Assembly: GCF_900128895.1 (NCBI RefSeq)
Contig: NZ_FSQW01000001.1
Span: forward strand, 310,001 to 374,000
Source: Parasphingorhabdus marina DSM 22363
Lineage (GTDB): Bacteria > Pseudomonadota > Alphaproteobacteria > Sphingomonadales > Sphingomonadaceae
DNA: 64,000 nt
Direction: 5' to 3'
Shown: piece by piece, positions 15,086 through 24,036 of the stretch
Position numbering within the stretch: the first letter of the stretch is position 1
How the letters are laid out: each line of letters opens with the position of its first letter
Position numbers and translations under genes: made by a program
Notes under the pieces: generated by a model
What the model saw: only the letters and a program-made list of their open reading frames with translations
Databases searched by the model: none
Told to the model about the DNA's origin: nothing

Positions 15086-17143
15086 ATGGCGTACCGACTG
15101 GGAGTCGATGTCGGCGGGACATTTACCGATTTGCTGTTGTTCAATCAGGAGAGCGGCGAATTCTGGCGCACAAAAACGCCGTCTACTCCGCATGACAGTT
15201 CCGAAGGCATTTTGAATGGCGTCAACGCCATCTGTGCCGATGCCGGTGTCGAAGCCAGCGCTATCGACTATTTCCTTCATGGCACCACGGTCGCCACCAA
15301 CGCTGTTCTGGAGGGAAAAGGGGCCAAGGTCGGTCTGATTACCACCGAAGGCTATCGCGACATCATGCAGATCGCGCGCAGTTTCGTACCGGGCGGTCTG
15401 GCCGCCTGGATCATCTGGCCAAAGCCTGAGCCGCTGGCGGCCCTGGAAAATACGGTAACGGTCAAAGGCCGAATCAATGCCGCGGGCGAAGAAGTCCGGC
15501 CACTCGATGATGGCAGCATCACGGAAGCAATCGGCCATCTCAAAGCCCAGGGCGTCGAAGCCGTTACGGTTTCGCTGATGAATGCCTATACCAATGGTAC
15601 GCATGAAAAACATGTTGGAGACATGGTAGTGTCCGAGCTGCCGGATGTGCCGGTTTCGCTGAGCCACGAAGTGCTGCCCGAAATGCAGGAATATGAGCGG
15701 ACGCTGACGACCGTCGCCAATGCCGCGGTCCGGCCGGTTGTCAGTCGTTATGTCTCGAGTCTGCGTTCCAAGCTGGCCGATATCGGCATGGGCGGAAAAT
15801 TCTCCCTGCTGCGGTCCGATGGCGGCCTGATGTCTTCCCAGAAAGCGGAAGAGCATCCGGTCAATATCCTGATGTCGGGGCCGGCAGGCGGCGTTACCGG
15901 CGCGATGTGGGTCGCGAAAAATGCCGGACTCAAAAATATCCTGACTCTGGATGTCGGCGGGACGTCAACCGACGTGGCCCTGATTGAAAATCTGGAACCC
16001 CGCCGGGTGCGCACAACCGAAGTTGGCCATTTGTCGGTTCGCGCCTCTTCGCTCGACGTGAAAACCGTCGGCGCGGGCGGCGGTTCCATCGCCTATGTGC
16101 CCGAACTGACTGGCGCGCTGCGGGTCGGACCCCAATCCGCCGGTGCCGTGCCAGGCCCGGTCGCCTATGGCAAGGGCGGCGAAGAGCCGACCGTGACCGA
16201 TGCCAATGTCGTACTCGGCTATCTGCCGGAAAACCTGCTTGGCGGCAGTTTCCAGCTCGATCGTGAAGGCGCAGAGAAGTCGGTTCAGAAAATCGCCGAT
16301 GCGCTGGGCATTGACCTGATGTCGGCCGCGCGCGGGATCATCGATATCGTCAACGAAAACATGTTTGGCGCACTACGGATGATCTCGGTCCAGCAGGGCT
16401 ATGACCCCAGGCATTTCGCGCTGATGGGCTTTGGCGGTGCCGGACCGCTGCATGTCAATGCGGTGGCCCGGCTGATGGGCAGCTGGCCGGCGGTTTCTCC
16501 GGTCTCTCCCGGCGTGCTTTGTGCACTGGGCGACGCGACGACCCGCATGCGAACCGAAACCGCCCGCTCCTTCTCGCGGCTGGCAACCACGACAGATGCT
16601 GCGGAACTGATCGCGATATTGGCAGAGATGAAAGACCAGACGCGGGCCGAACTCCTCTCCGACGGCCTGGCCGAAGACGATATCACCAGCGAGTTTGAAG
16701 TCGATGTCCGATATGCCGGGCAGGCTTTTGAAGTGCCGCTGACCATCACCCCTGAAGTTCTGGAAAAGGACGGAATCGAAGGCATATTGAAACGGTTTGA
16801 CGAGGAGCATCACCGGCTGTTCACTTTCAATATGGATACGCCGCACGAAATTGTGAACCTGCGGGCCGTCGCACTGGGACAGGTGCTCGATCTCGCCGCC
16901 GTGGAACTGCCAAAAGGCAATGGCGATCCCTCGGAAGCCAAAATGCGCGATCACAAATTATGGATGGATGGCGCGGAACAGGACGGGGCGATTTATGATC
17001 GATCGAAACTCCGGCAGGGGGACATCATTCCGGGCCCGGCGATCGTCATCGAAATGGATTCGACAACATTGATTGAAACCGGGTGCGTCGCCGAAGTCGA
17101 CGCTCATGGCAATATCCTGATCAATCTGGCGGAAGGACAGTAA
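15086..17143 (+). CDS. HyuA-type ATP-dependent hydantoinase/oxoprolinase subunit A
   Basis: A 685-residue protein of the N-methylhydantoinase A / 5-oxoprolinase / acetone-carboxylase-beta superfamily. The ATP-binding motif VDVGGTFTDLL opens the protein, HGTTVATNAVLE follows near 70-80, and the second phosphate motif LDVGGTSTDVALI lies near 290. The family uses ATP to activate a carbonyl or amide: ring opening of hydantoins and lactams, or carboxylation of ketones. AGAGAGA precedes the ATG. It sits 39 bases after the lyase and one base before HyuB. With an HMGL-type lyase upstream, either a cyclic amide or a ketone substrate is possible. Confidence 0.88.
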   Translation: MAYRLGVDVGGTFTDLLLFNQESGEFWRTKTPSTPHDSSEGILNGVNAICADAGVEASAIDYFLHGTTVATNAVLEGKGAKVGLITTEGYRDIMQIARSFVPGGLAAWIIWPKPEPLAALENTVTVKGRINAAGEEVRPLDDGSITEAIGHLKAQGVEAVTVSLMNAYTNGTHEKHVGDMVVSELPDVPVSLSHEVLPEMQEYERTLTTVANAAVRPVVSRYVSSLRSKLADIGMGGKFSLLRSDGGLMSSQKAEEHPVNILMSGPAGGVTGAMWVAKNAGLKNILTLDVGGTSTDVALIENLEPRRVRTTEVGHLSVRASSLDVKTVGAGGGSIAYVPELTGALRVGPQSAGAVPGPVAYGKGGEEPTVTDANVVLGYLPENLLGGSFQLDREGAEKSVQKIADALGIDLMSAARGIIDIVNENMFGALRMISVQQGYDPRHFALMGFGGAGPLHVNAVARLMGSWPAVSPVSPGVLCALGDATTRMRTETARSFSRLATTTDAAELIAILAEMKDQTRAELLSDGLAEDDITSEFEVDVRYAGQAFEVPLTITPEVLEKDGIEGILKRFDEEHHRLFTFNMDTPHEIVNLRAVALGQVLDLAAVELPKGNGDPSEAKMRDHKLWMDGAEQDGAIYDRSKLRQGDIIPGPAIVIEMDSTTLIETGCVAEVDAHGNILINLAEGQ

Positions 17144-17144
17144 G

Positions 17145-19019
17145 ATGCCTGCACAAATCATAGAGACCAACACAACGCCATTCAAAAAAGTGGATATTGA
17201 TCCGGTCACGCTGGACATTATCGAAAACGCCTTGCGCAACGCCCGTATTGAAATGGATGCCACCCTGGTCCGGACGGCGATGTCGCCGGGAATCCGCGAA
17301 CAGGGGGATGCGTTTCCCCTGATCGCGGATCATACGGGCAAGATGATTGTCGGCCAGTTTGGCAGCTTCATTGGCGGCTTCCTGGAGCAGTTTGACGGAA
17401 CGCTGGAAGACGGTGACATGATCTTCCTGTCTGATCCCTATAGCTGCGAAGGTGCCGTTAGCCACAATAATGACTGGCTGGTGCTGCTGCCCATTTTCAA
17501 GGACGGTCGGCTGATCGCCTATACGGCCATGTTTGGCCATCAGTCCGACATCGGCGGCAAGGTGGTCGGATCCATGCCCATCGATGCCAAATCGATTTTT
17601 GAAGAAGGCGTGCGTATCCCGCCGGTCAAAATCTGGAAAAAGGGCGAATATAATGACGACCTGATGAAACTCGTCATGCATCAGACGCGCAAACCTGACT
17701 GGTGTCAGGCGGATCTGAACGCCCTGATCGCCTCCTGCCGGGTCGCTTCCCGGCGCGTGATTGAAATGGCCGAACGCTTTGGCGATGACGTCTATATCTC
17801 TGCCACCCAGGAACTGCTGGCGCGCAATCATCGCGCGATGAAATCCCTGATCGCGATGGCGATCGGTGAAGACAAGGTCAGCTTCGAAGACTATATTTGC
17901 GACGATGGCATGGGTGCCGGTCCGTACAAGATGAAATGCACCATGTGGCGCGAAGGCGAAAAGGTCATTCTGGATTTTGACGGAACCGACCCGCAAAGTC
18001 AGGCTTCGATCAATTTCTTCCTCAACGAAAACATGTTCAAGATGTTCTTCGGCATCTACATGATCATGGTGTTTGATCCGCAGATCCTGTTCAATGACGG
18101 CTTCTACGACCTGATCGATGTCCGCATACCCGAGGGTTCGCTGCTCAAACCGAAATTCCCGGCAGCGCTATCCGGCCGGACCCATGCGCTGGGGCGGATT
18201 TTCGACATTCTCGGCGGACTGCTCGGCCAGAAGACACCGGAATTCCTCAACGCCGCCGGATTCTCGTCCAGCCCGCACCTGTTCTATTCGGGTAATGACG
18301 ACAAGGGCGAATGGTTCCAGCTGTTCCAGATCGGTTTTGGCGGCATCCCCGGACGTCCGCTGGGCGATGGGCCGGACGGCCATTCGCTGTGGCCGGGTTT
18401 CACCAATGTCCCGAACGAGTTTCTCGAGCGCTATTTCCCGCTGCTGATCGAACGCTACGAGACCATGCCGGACAGTGGCGGAGCAGGTCTGCATCGTGGC
18501 GGTAACGGCATTCACATGTCCTATCGTTTCCTCGCCGCCGGCACCATTTCCATTCATGATGACCGCTGGTTTGTTCCGCCATGGGGCGTCAATGGCGGAG
18601 AGCCCGGCAAGCGTGCGCGCAAGATCCTCGAAAAGGCCGATGGAACCAGTGTCATCATCGGCAACAAGGTCGAAGATGTCACCGTCGAGGAAGGCGACCA
18701 GCTGCACTTCATCACCTGGGGCGGCGGCGGATGGGGCGATCCTCTCGAACGCGATCCCGCACTGGTCGGCAAGGAAATTACCCAGGGACTGGTCACACCG
18801 GAAGGTGCGAAGGAATATGGTGTGATGGCCGATGACCGGGGCGTTGTCGACGAGGCTGCCACCGAAGCGCTCCGTGCGAAAATGGCATCCGAACGCGGAG
18901 AATTGCCCCTGTTCGACTATGGCCCAGGCATTGAGGCCTTGCGGAGCAATTGCAAGGAAGAGACTGGTCTTGAGCCACCCGTTCAACCCATCTGGCCAAC
19001 GCTGGAGGCAGCCGAATAG
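17145..19019 (+). CDS. HyuB-type hydantoinase/oxoprolinase subunit B
   Basis: A 624-residue partner of HyuA, the B subunit of the ATP-dependent hydantoinase/oxoprolinase/caprolactamase and acetone-carboxylase-alpha superfamily. The segments LDFDGTDPQSQASINFF, PDSGGAGLHRGGNG and the late GGGGWGDPLERDP are family hallmarks. It follows HyuA after a single base, so the two are made in equal amounts. The C-terminal 70 residues carry the usual extension. The substrate is unknown, and neither urea-cycle nor carbamoylase genes lie nearby, which weakens a plain hydantoin role. Confidence 0.88.
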   Translation: MPAQIIETNTTPFKKVDIDPVTLDIIENALRNARIEMDATLVRTAMSPGIREQGDAFPLIADHTGKMIVGQFGSFIGGFLEQFDGTLEDGDMIFLSDPYSCEGAVSHNNDWLVLLPIFKDGRLIAYTAMFGHQSDIGGKVVGSMPIDAKSIFEEGVRIPPVKIWKKGEYNDDLMKLVMHQTRKPDWCQADLNALIASCRVASRRVIEMAERFGDDVYISATQELLARNHRAMKSLIAMAIGEDKVSFEDYICDDGMGAGPYKMKCTMWREGEKVILDFDGTDPQSQASINFFLNENMFKMFFGIYMIMVFDPQILFNDGFYDLIDVRIPEGSLLKPKFPAALSGRTHALGRIFDILGGLLGQKTPEFLNAAGFSSSPHLFYSGNDDKGEWFQLFQIGFGGIPGRPLGDGPDGHSLWPGFTNVPNEFLERYFPLLIERYETMPDSGGAGLHRGGNGIHMSYRFLAAGTISIHDDRWFVPPWGVNGGEPGKRARKILEKADGTSVIIGNKVEDVTVEEGDQLHFITWGGGGWGDPLERDPALVGKEITQGLVTPEGAKEYGVMADDRGVVDEAATEALRAKMASERGELPLFDYGPGIEALRSNCKEETGLEPPVQPIWPTLEAAE

Positions 19020-19087
19020 CCTTAATCTGTTAGTAGACTCCCCCCTTGCCGCGCACCATCCTGCCGGCAAAGGGAGGTCCTGCACAT

Positions 19088-19861
19088 ATGAGCATATTGG
19101 AAAATTTCCGGCTGGACGGAAACGTCGCCATAGTTACCGGCGCAGGCAAAGGGATAGGCCGGGCCATTGCTCTGGGACTCGCCGAAGCTGGAGCCGATGT
19201 GGCAGTCGCGTCCCGTACCGCCGGGGATATCGACAAGGTCGCTGAAGAGATCCGGGCGCTGGGCCGCAAGGCCATTGCCGTCCCGACAGATGTCACAAAA
19301 ATGGAGTCGCTGGAGGCACTGGCAGATCAAACTGTCAGCGAGCTGGGCAGCCTGTCGATCTGGGTCAGCAATGCGGGCGGACTCCCCGACGGCACACCGC
19401 GCTATCTCACCCGCACACCGGAGGATAAATGGGATGCGCAGATTGATCTCAATCTGAAGAGCGTCTGGATGGGTGCGGTGGTCGCCGCGAAGCACATGGC
19501 GGACAACGGCGGTTCGATCATCAATATTTCGTCCCGGGCGGCGATCGGCGGCCAGATCAAAAACGGGCCATATGGCGCTTCCAAGGCCGCCACCAACAGC
19601 CTGACCCAGACGTTGTCGCTGGAGCTGGCGCCCAAAATTCGGGTCAACGCAGTGGCTCCCGGCCCGATCCCGACCGAGAATTTCGATGAGTCGATGGGAA
19701 TTGATTCGGACGAAAAACGGCAAGCGCTGCTCAAGCAGTTCCAGATCCCGCTGGCCCGGTTCGGGGCGGAAGAAGATATCGCTTCCGCCGTGGTCTACAT
19801 GGCCTCACCTGCCGCCGGCTGGGTCACCGGCCAGTGCCTGTTCGTCACCGGTGGGCGCTGA
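19088..19861 (+). CDS. Short-chain dehydrogenase/reductase
   Basis: A 257-residue classical SDR: TGAGKGIG cofactor motif at about 17-24, NAG, a catalytic serine before YGASK, and a normal C-terminus (VTGQCLFVTGG). The start at 19088 has GGGAGGT upstream; a longer frame to 19046 is not needed. Arg after the first strand region (VASRT) suggests NADP(H) preference. It is the last gene of the lyase-HyuAB operon, 68 bases after HyuB, and likely oxidises or reduces a hydroxy/keto intermediate of the same route. Confidence 0.85.
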   Translation: MSILENFRLDGNVAIVTGAGKGIGRAIALGLAEAGADVAVASRTAGDIDKVAEEIRALGRKAIAVPTDVTKMESLEALADQTVSELGSLSIWVSNAGGLPDGTPRYLTRTPEDKWDAQIDLNLKSVWMGAVVAAKHMADNGGSIINISSRAAIGGQIKNGPYGASKAATNSLTQTLSLELAPKIRVNAVAPGPIPTENFDESMGIDSDEKRQALLKQFQIPLARFGAEEDIASAVVYMASPAAGWVTGQCLFVTGGR

Positions 19862-19870
19862 CACCAAGCA

Positions 19871-20641
19871 TTACAGCGACTGACCGTCATCGACGACGAT
19901 ATCCGACCCCGTCACCGATCGTGAAGCATCAGATGCAAAATAGAGCATCATAGCGTCCAGTGAGTCCATCTCCTGCAGACGGCGGCGGTGAAATCCGGCG
20001 ATCTGCGCCTTGCCGCCATCGGTCTGATACCAGTCGCCCTGGATCTCGGTAGCGATATAGCCGGGATGGATAGTGTTCACATTCACCCCTTGCCGCACCC
20101 ATTCGCGGGCCATGTTCCGGCCAAGATGCGTCACGCCCGCCTTGGTGGCCGCATAGGCGCTGTCGCCATTGGCGTTCAGCCGTGAGGTGATAGAACCGAT
20201 GATCGTGATCCGGCCGTTTTCCTTTTGCCGGCTCCCGCTCGCGATCAACCGCTTCGCGCCTTCGCGGGCGACCGCATAAACGCCGGTGAAATTGGTGGCC
20301 ACCAGTCGCTCGACATCGTCCATCGGCAGATCGGTCGTCCGGCCAGAGGCGCTGAGCCCGGCATTGGCGACAATTGAATCCACCGTGTCGAATGCATCTT
20401 CTGCCGCATCATAGGCCGCGATGATCGAACCTTCGTCGGTTACATCAAGCGGCACGGCCAGCGCCTGCCCGCCTGCATCCGAAATGGCCGAGACCAGTTC
20501 AGCGGTCCGGTCCGTGCGCCGCGCCCCGAGAACGACCTGTGCCCCGGCACGGGCGAAAAGTTGGGCAAAATGCGCTCCCAGGCCGGAGGAGGCCCCGGCG
20601 ATCAAAGCGGTGCGTCCCGAAAGGGAAAACGGCAAATCCAT
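19871..20641 (-). CDS. Short-chain dehydrogenase/reductase
   Basis: A 256-residue classical SDR with AGASSGLG at about 15-22, NAG (VANAGLSASG), and YAATK as the catalytic YxxxK. GARR after the second strand suggests NADP(H). The start at 20641 (MDLPFSLSG) has GAGGA upstream; the frame continues to 20671 but that extension would cover the dyad at 20672. It is divergent from the SDR at 20728 and converges with the SDR at 19088 nine bases away. It likely acts in the catabolic route, probably on a hydroxyacyl or cyclic alcohol. Confidence 0.84.
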   Translation of the reverse strand: MDLPFSLSGRTALIAGASSGLGAHFAQLFARAGAQVVLGARRTDRTAELVSAISDAGGQALAVPLDVTDEGSIIAAYDAAEDAFDTVDSIVANAGLSASGRTTDLPMDDVERLVATNFTGVYAVAREGAKRLIASGSRQKENGRITIIGSITSRLNANGDSAYAATKAGVTHLGRNMAREWVRQGVNVNTIHPGYIATEIQGDWYQTDGGKAQIAGFHRRRLQEMDSLDAMMLYFASDASRSVTGSDIVVDDGQSL

Positions 20642-20671
20642 AAAGCGTAAGTCCTCAAATTTGTCAGGCAA

Positions 20672-20686
20672 ATGGTCCTAGACCAT
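20672..20686. promoter_or_regulatory. Inverted repeat ATGGTC-cta-GACCAT in divergent SDR promoter region
   Basis: A perfect dyad with 6-bp arms and a 3-base spacer between the divergent SDR genes (starts 20641 and 20728). The TGGT...ACCA ends recur in TGGTCTAACCA at 22761-22771 upstream of the MFS gene. Such dyads are typical of GntR- or TetR-family operators; the cognate regulator is not obvious in this window. Confidence 0.5.
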
Positions 20687-20727
20687 CCAGAGGAGATCGG
20701 CCAATATCGCTTTGCATAGGGGAGTGA

Positions 20728-21471
20728 ATGATGATCGATACCAATCTGGACTATTCGGGAAAAACGGTTGCCATTATTGGCGGATCCAGTGGCATCGGAA
20801 ATGCCACGGCCCAGGCGTTTCGAGCTTGCGGTGCAGAGGTTCATGTAACCGGCACGCGAGCCAGTGCAAGCGACTATGACCCGGCCGAGGGATCAGTTCT
20901 CGAAGGCCTCTCCTACCATCAGGTTGACGCGGCAGATGACATAGCCATTGTCGCCTTTCGGGAGAAGTTCGACCGAATGGATGTGCTGATCTGTTCGCAG
21001 GGCATGGTCATGTACAAGCGTGCCGAGTTTGAACCCGAAAACTTTGCCAAAGTGCTGCAGGTCAACCTCAACAGTCTGATGACCTTTGCCGGTGCCTTCC
21101 ACGATCTCCTTATGGAGGCGAAAGGGTCGCTGATCATCATCAGTTCCACCGCCGCCTATCATGCCACGGTTGGCAATCCGGCCTATAATGCCTCCAAAAC
21201 CGGAGCCATGGGACTGACCCGGACGCTGGGCAAGGCCTGGGCGCCCGATGGTATCCGGGTCAATGGCATCGCACCGGGTCTGATTGCGACAAAGATGACC
21301 AAGGTCACGACCGAACATCCCAAACGCCGTGAAGCCACCATCCGGAACATCCCGGTTGGCCGTATCGGCGACCCGGAAGACATGGCTGGCCTGTCACTGT
21401 TTCTGGCATCGCCGCTGGCCGGTTACATTGTCGGACAAACGATTATCGCCGACGGCGGATTGCTGCTCTAG
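20728..21471 (+). CDS. Short-chain dehydrogenase/reductase with altered NAG motif
   Basis: A 247-residue SDR: GGSSGIGNA cofactor motif at about 18-26 and YNASK as YxxxK. The usual structural NAG motif reads CSQG here, a tolerated but less common change. VTGTRAS follows the second strand. GGGGAG precedes tandem ATGs at 20728 and 20731. It converges on the MFS gene, whose stop overlaps its own by a few bases. Function in the same catabolic set is inferred from position and from the dyad upstream. Confidence 0.83.
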   Translation: MMIDTNLDYSGKTVAIIGGSSGIGNATAQAFRACGAEVHVTGTRASASDYDPAEGSVLEGLSYHQVDAADDIAIVAFREKFDRMDVLICSQGMVMYKRAEFEPENFAKVLQVNLNSLMTFAGAFHDLLMEAKGSLIIISSTAAYHATVGNPAYNASKTGAMGLTRTLGKAWAPDGIRVNGIAPGLIATKMTKVTTEHPKRREATIRNIPVGRIGDPEDMAGLSLFLASPLAGYIVGQTIIADGGLLL

Positions 21472-22736
21472 TCGGGTTTCGCGGGCAAGGATCTGGCGGC
21501 AAGGAGATAGCCCAGCGATCCGATGATCAGACTGCCGATGGCCACCGCAATCACCGCATAGTTGAGCGATAGCGTGCCATAGTCGCCGGCGAACCGGTCA
21601 CTCATTATCCCCACCAGCACAGGAGCTATTGCATATCCGAGCAACGTTGCCGCGAGCGAAGCAAAAGCCGAAGCCGTTCCTCTCTCGGTCGGGGACACGC
21701 TGGACTGGATCATGGAAATCGAGGGGCCTTGCGCGGCGACCATCAAACCGTAACCCAGTGCATAGAAGGCCAGCGCAAGAGGCAGGGATGTAACAAGCAA
21801 ACTCAGCACCAGTGCAGGCAAGGCGAGAATCACCGTGATCGCGCAGAACCAGGCGCGCCATTTCGGATTCTTCCGCGCCAGCCAGTCAGCCATCTGTCCG
21901 CCAAGAACCATGCCGGGCACTCCGCCGGCCGTCCAGACGATCCCAAGATAAATGCCCACTTGCGACACGGGAATCTCGTAATTGCGGATCAGGATCGGCG
22001 CGAGCCAGATGGCGAAGGCATAGCCGGTGATGATTGTGACCGCATTGGCCAGCACAACCCGCACGAACAGACGGTTAGCCCATAACAGGCGCATCGTTGG
22101 CCAGAATGGCTGTTGTTCACCAGATGCTTTGGCATGGAATATTCCGCGCATCGGTTCCCGGACCGTGAAATAGATCAGGATGCCAAGTAACACGCCGGGC
22201 AAACCAAGGATGATGAAAGTTGCCCGCCAGCCATAGGCCTCGGCGAGCAGGCCACCAGCAACGAAACCCATGACCGGTCCCAGCGCCGCACCCAGAGAAA
22301 AAATCCCCATCGCCCGTGACAATTCTTCGGGCCGAAAATAATCAGTCAGAGTCGAAATCGCGGGCGGATTGCCACCTGCCTCTCCGACACCGACACCGAG
22401 CCGGGCAAGGAACAAGGTCCAGAATCCCACTGCCAGGCCGCATAACGCTGTCATAAGGCTCCACAGTGAGACTGCTACTGCCACCATATTCTTGCGATTG
22501 GTCCGGTCGGCCAGCCGGCCCGCCGGGATCCCGAGAAGGACGTAAAATATCGTGAACGCCGTTCCCGCCAGCAATCCTATCTGTGTGTCGCTAAGAGTGA
22601 ACTCTGCCTTGATATCCTCGATCAGGATCGACATCACCAGCCGGTCCGTGATGTTGAACATATAGGTCAGCATCAGCATAGTCAGGACATAGTAGCGATA
22701 ACTGCCGCCGGCGGGCGCCGTGGTTATACGGTTCAT
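21468..22736 (-). CDS. MFS transporter, Spinster-like (second copy)
   Basis: A 422-residue major facilitator of the same Spinster-type branch as the carrier at 6617: FNITDRLVMSILIEDIK near the start, RLADRTNRKN loop, GVGVGEAGGNPPA. The start at 22736 lies six bases after GGAGAGG; ATG at 22742 overlaps that site and is less likely. About 12 membrane segments. It lies between the SDRs and the acyl-CoA dehydrogenase pair, with a TGGT-cta-ACCA dyad 25 bases upstream. Its cargo is likely the substrate or an intermediate of the cluster. Confidence 0.86.
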   Translation of the reverse strand: MNRITTAPAGGSYRYYVLTMLMLTYMFNITDRLVMSILIEDIKAEFTLSDTQIGLLAGTAFTIFYVLLGIPAGRLADRTNRKNMVAVAVSLWSLMTALCGLAVGFWTLFLARLGVGVGEAGGNPPAISTLTDYFRPEELSRAMGIFSLGAALGPVMGFVAGGLLAEAYGWRATFIILGLPGVLLGILIYFTVREPMRGIFHAKASGEQQPFWPTMRLLWANRLFVRVVLANAVTIITGYAFAIWLAPILIRNYEIPVSQVGIYLGIVWTAGGVPGMVLGGQMADWLARKNPKWRAWFCAITVILALPALVLSLLVTSLPLALAFYALGYGLMVAAQGPSISMIQSSVSPTERGTASAFASLAATLLGYAIAPVLVGIMSDRFAGDYGTLSLNYAVIAVAIGSLIIGSLGYLLAARSLPAKPD

Positions 22737-22760
22737 GTGCATCCTCTCCACAGGATGGCT

Positions 22761-22771
22761 TGGTCTAACCA
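22761..22771. promoter_or_regulatory. Inverted repeat TGGT-cta-ACCA upstream of MFS gene
   Basis: TGGTCTAACCA fits the general TGGTnnnACCA pattern of FadR-like GntR operators and shares its ends with the dyad at 20672-20686. It lies 25 bases upstream of the MFS start and next to the acyl-CoA dehydrogenase terminator. Confidence 0.4.
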
Positions 22772-22772
22772 C

Positions 22773-22809
22773 AAAAAAGGGAGAGAACCAGAGTGGTCCT
22801 CTCCCCTTT
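22773..22809 (-). terminator. Intrinsic terminator of the acyl-CoA dehydrogenase operon
   Basis: Read leftward, an AAAGGGGAGAGGACC arm pairs (with one bulge and a mismatch) with GGTTCTCTCCCTTT and is followed by a run of T. It lies 48 bases after the stop of the acyl-CoA dehydrogenase at 22857, in the right direction. Confidence 0.75.
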
Positions 22810-22856
22810 AGTGATAGGATTTATTCGTTCGGGTTTCGATCCGGAATGCCAAATAT

Positions 22857-23996
22857 TCAGGCAGCCGCGTTGAGCCGGATGTGCCGCCGCATGTGATGAT
22901 CGACGCTGCCAAATTCGCCCTCGATAATCGAAAGCCGCTTGAAATAGCTGCCCACCGCAAGTTCGTCGGTCATGCCCATGCCGCCATGGGTCTGGATGGC
23001 ATTTTGACCGATGAAACGCGCCGCCTGGCCGATACGAACCTTGGCGGAGGAAACGGCTTCCTTCCGGGTAGCCACATCTTCGGAGAGCCGGATCGTTGCG
23101 AGATAAGACATCGATACCGACTGCTCATATTCCATCAGCATGTCAGCCATGCGGTGCTGCAACACCTGGAAAGAGCCGATCGGCGTGCCAAACTGCTTGC
23201 GCTGACGCGAATAGTCGAGGGTCATTTCGTTGGTGACCTTCATCGCACCCGTCGCTTCGGCACAGACTGCAGCGGTGGCTTCGTCGACGACCTGTTCGAT
23301 CAGCGGCAGACCGTTGTCAGCCTCACCAATCAGGGCATCGCCGGCAACTTTGACATTCTCGAAATAGACTTCTGAAGCGCGCCGGCCGTCGACCGTGCCA
23401 TAATCGCGCAAACTGACACCATCGGCGTTTTTATCCACGATGAAAACCGAAACGCCGCTGCGGTCACGCTGGTCACCGGCGGTGCGGGCAGTCACAACAA
23501 AATGTGTTGCCCAGGGCGCACCAATAACCACGGCCTTGTGGCCGTTCAGCACATAGTCTCCGCCATCCGCCTTGGCCGTTGTCTGCAGATCGGCCAGATC
23601 GTACCGTCCGCGCGGTTCGGCATAGGCAAATGCGAAAATCATCTCGCCCGAAATGATTCCGGCCAGATATTCTTCCTTCTGAGCAGCACTACCGCCATAT
23701 TTGAGAAAACCGCCGGCGCAGACAACGCTGGGAATGAACGGCTCAATCGCAAGACCTTTGCCGAATTCTTCCATGATCAGCATGGTTTCGGTAGCACCGC
23801 CACCAAAACCGCCATCTTCTTCGCTGAACGGTGCCGCGAGCATCCCGAGTTCCGCCAGTTGCGCCCACAGCTCCGGCCGCCAGCCGGTTTCGCTGGCAAT
23901 CACTTCGCGGCGCGTATCCCAGTCATATTGCTCCCGGATCAGGCGGGAAATGCCGTCACGAACCATGTTCTGTTCGTCGGTGAAATTGAAATCCAT
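22857..23996 (-). CDS. Acyl-CoA dehydrogenase (subunit with canonical Glu)
   Basis: A 379-residue acyl-CoA dehydrogenase with N-terminal helical, central beta and C-terminal helical domains (FAYAEPRGRYDL in the FAD-binding part, QTHGGMGMTDE near the end). The C-terminal catalytic base position is Glu359 (LSIIEGEFG). AGGAG precedes the ATG. It follows the acyl-CoA dehydrogenase at 24037 by 40 bases, and that partner lacks the base. Such unequal pairs are known to form alpha2beta2 enzymes acting on bulky steroid or terpenoid CoA esters. It probably desaturates a branched or cyclic acyl-CoA. Confidence 0.87.
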   Translation of the reverse strand: MDFNFTDEQNMVRDGISRLIREQYDWDTRREVIASETGWRPELWAQLAELGMLAAPFSEEDGGFGGGATETMLIMEEFGKGLAIEPFIPSVVCAGGFLKYGGSAAQKEEYLAGIISGEMIFAFAYAEPRGRYDLADLQTTAKADGGDYVLNGHKAVVIGAPWATHFVVTARTAGDQRDRSGVSVFIVDKNADGVSLRDYGTVDGRRASEVYFENVKVAGDALIGEADNGLPLIEQVVDEATAAVCAEATGAMKVTNEMTLDYSRQRKQFGTPIGSFQVLQHRMADMLMEYEQSVSMSYLATIRLSEDVATRKEAVSSAKVRIGQAARFIGQNAIQTHGGMGMTDELAVGSYFKRLSIIEGEFGSVDHHMRRHIRLNAAA

Positions 23997-24036
23997 TTGT
24001 CTGTTACTCCTGATTCCGGCGGTCAGTGACCCCGGA

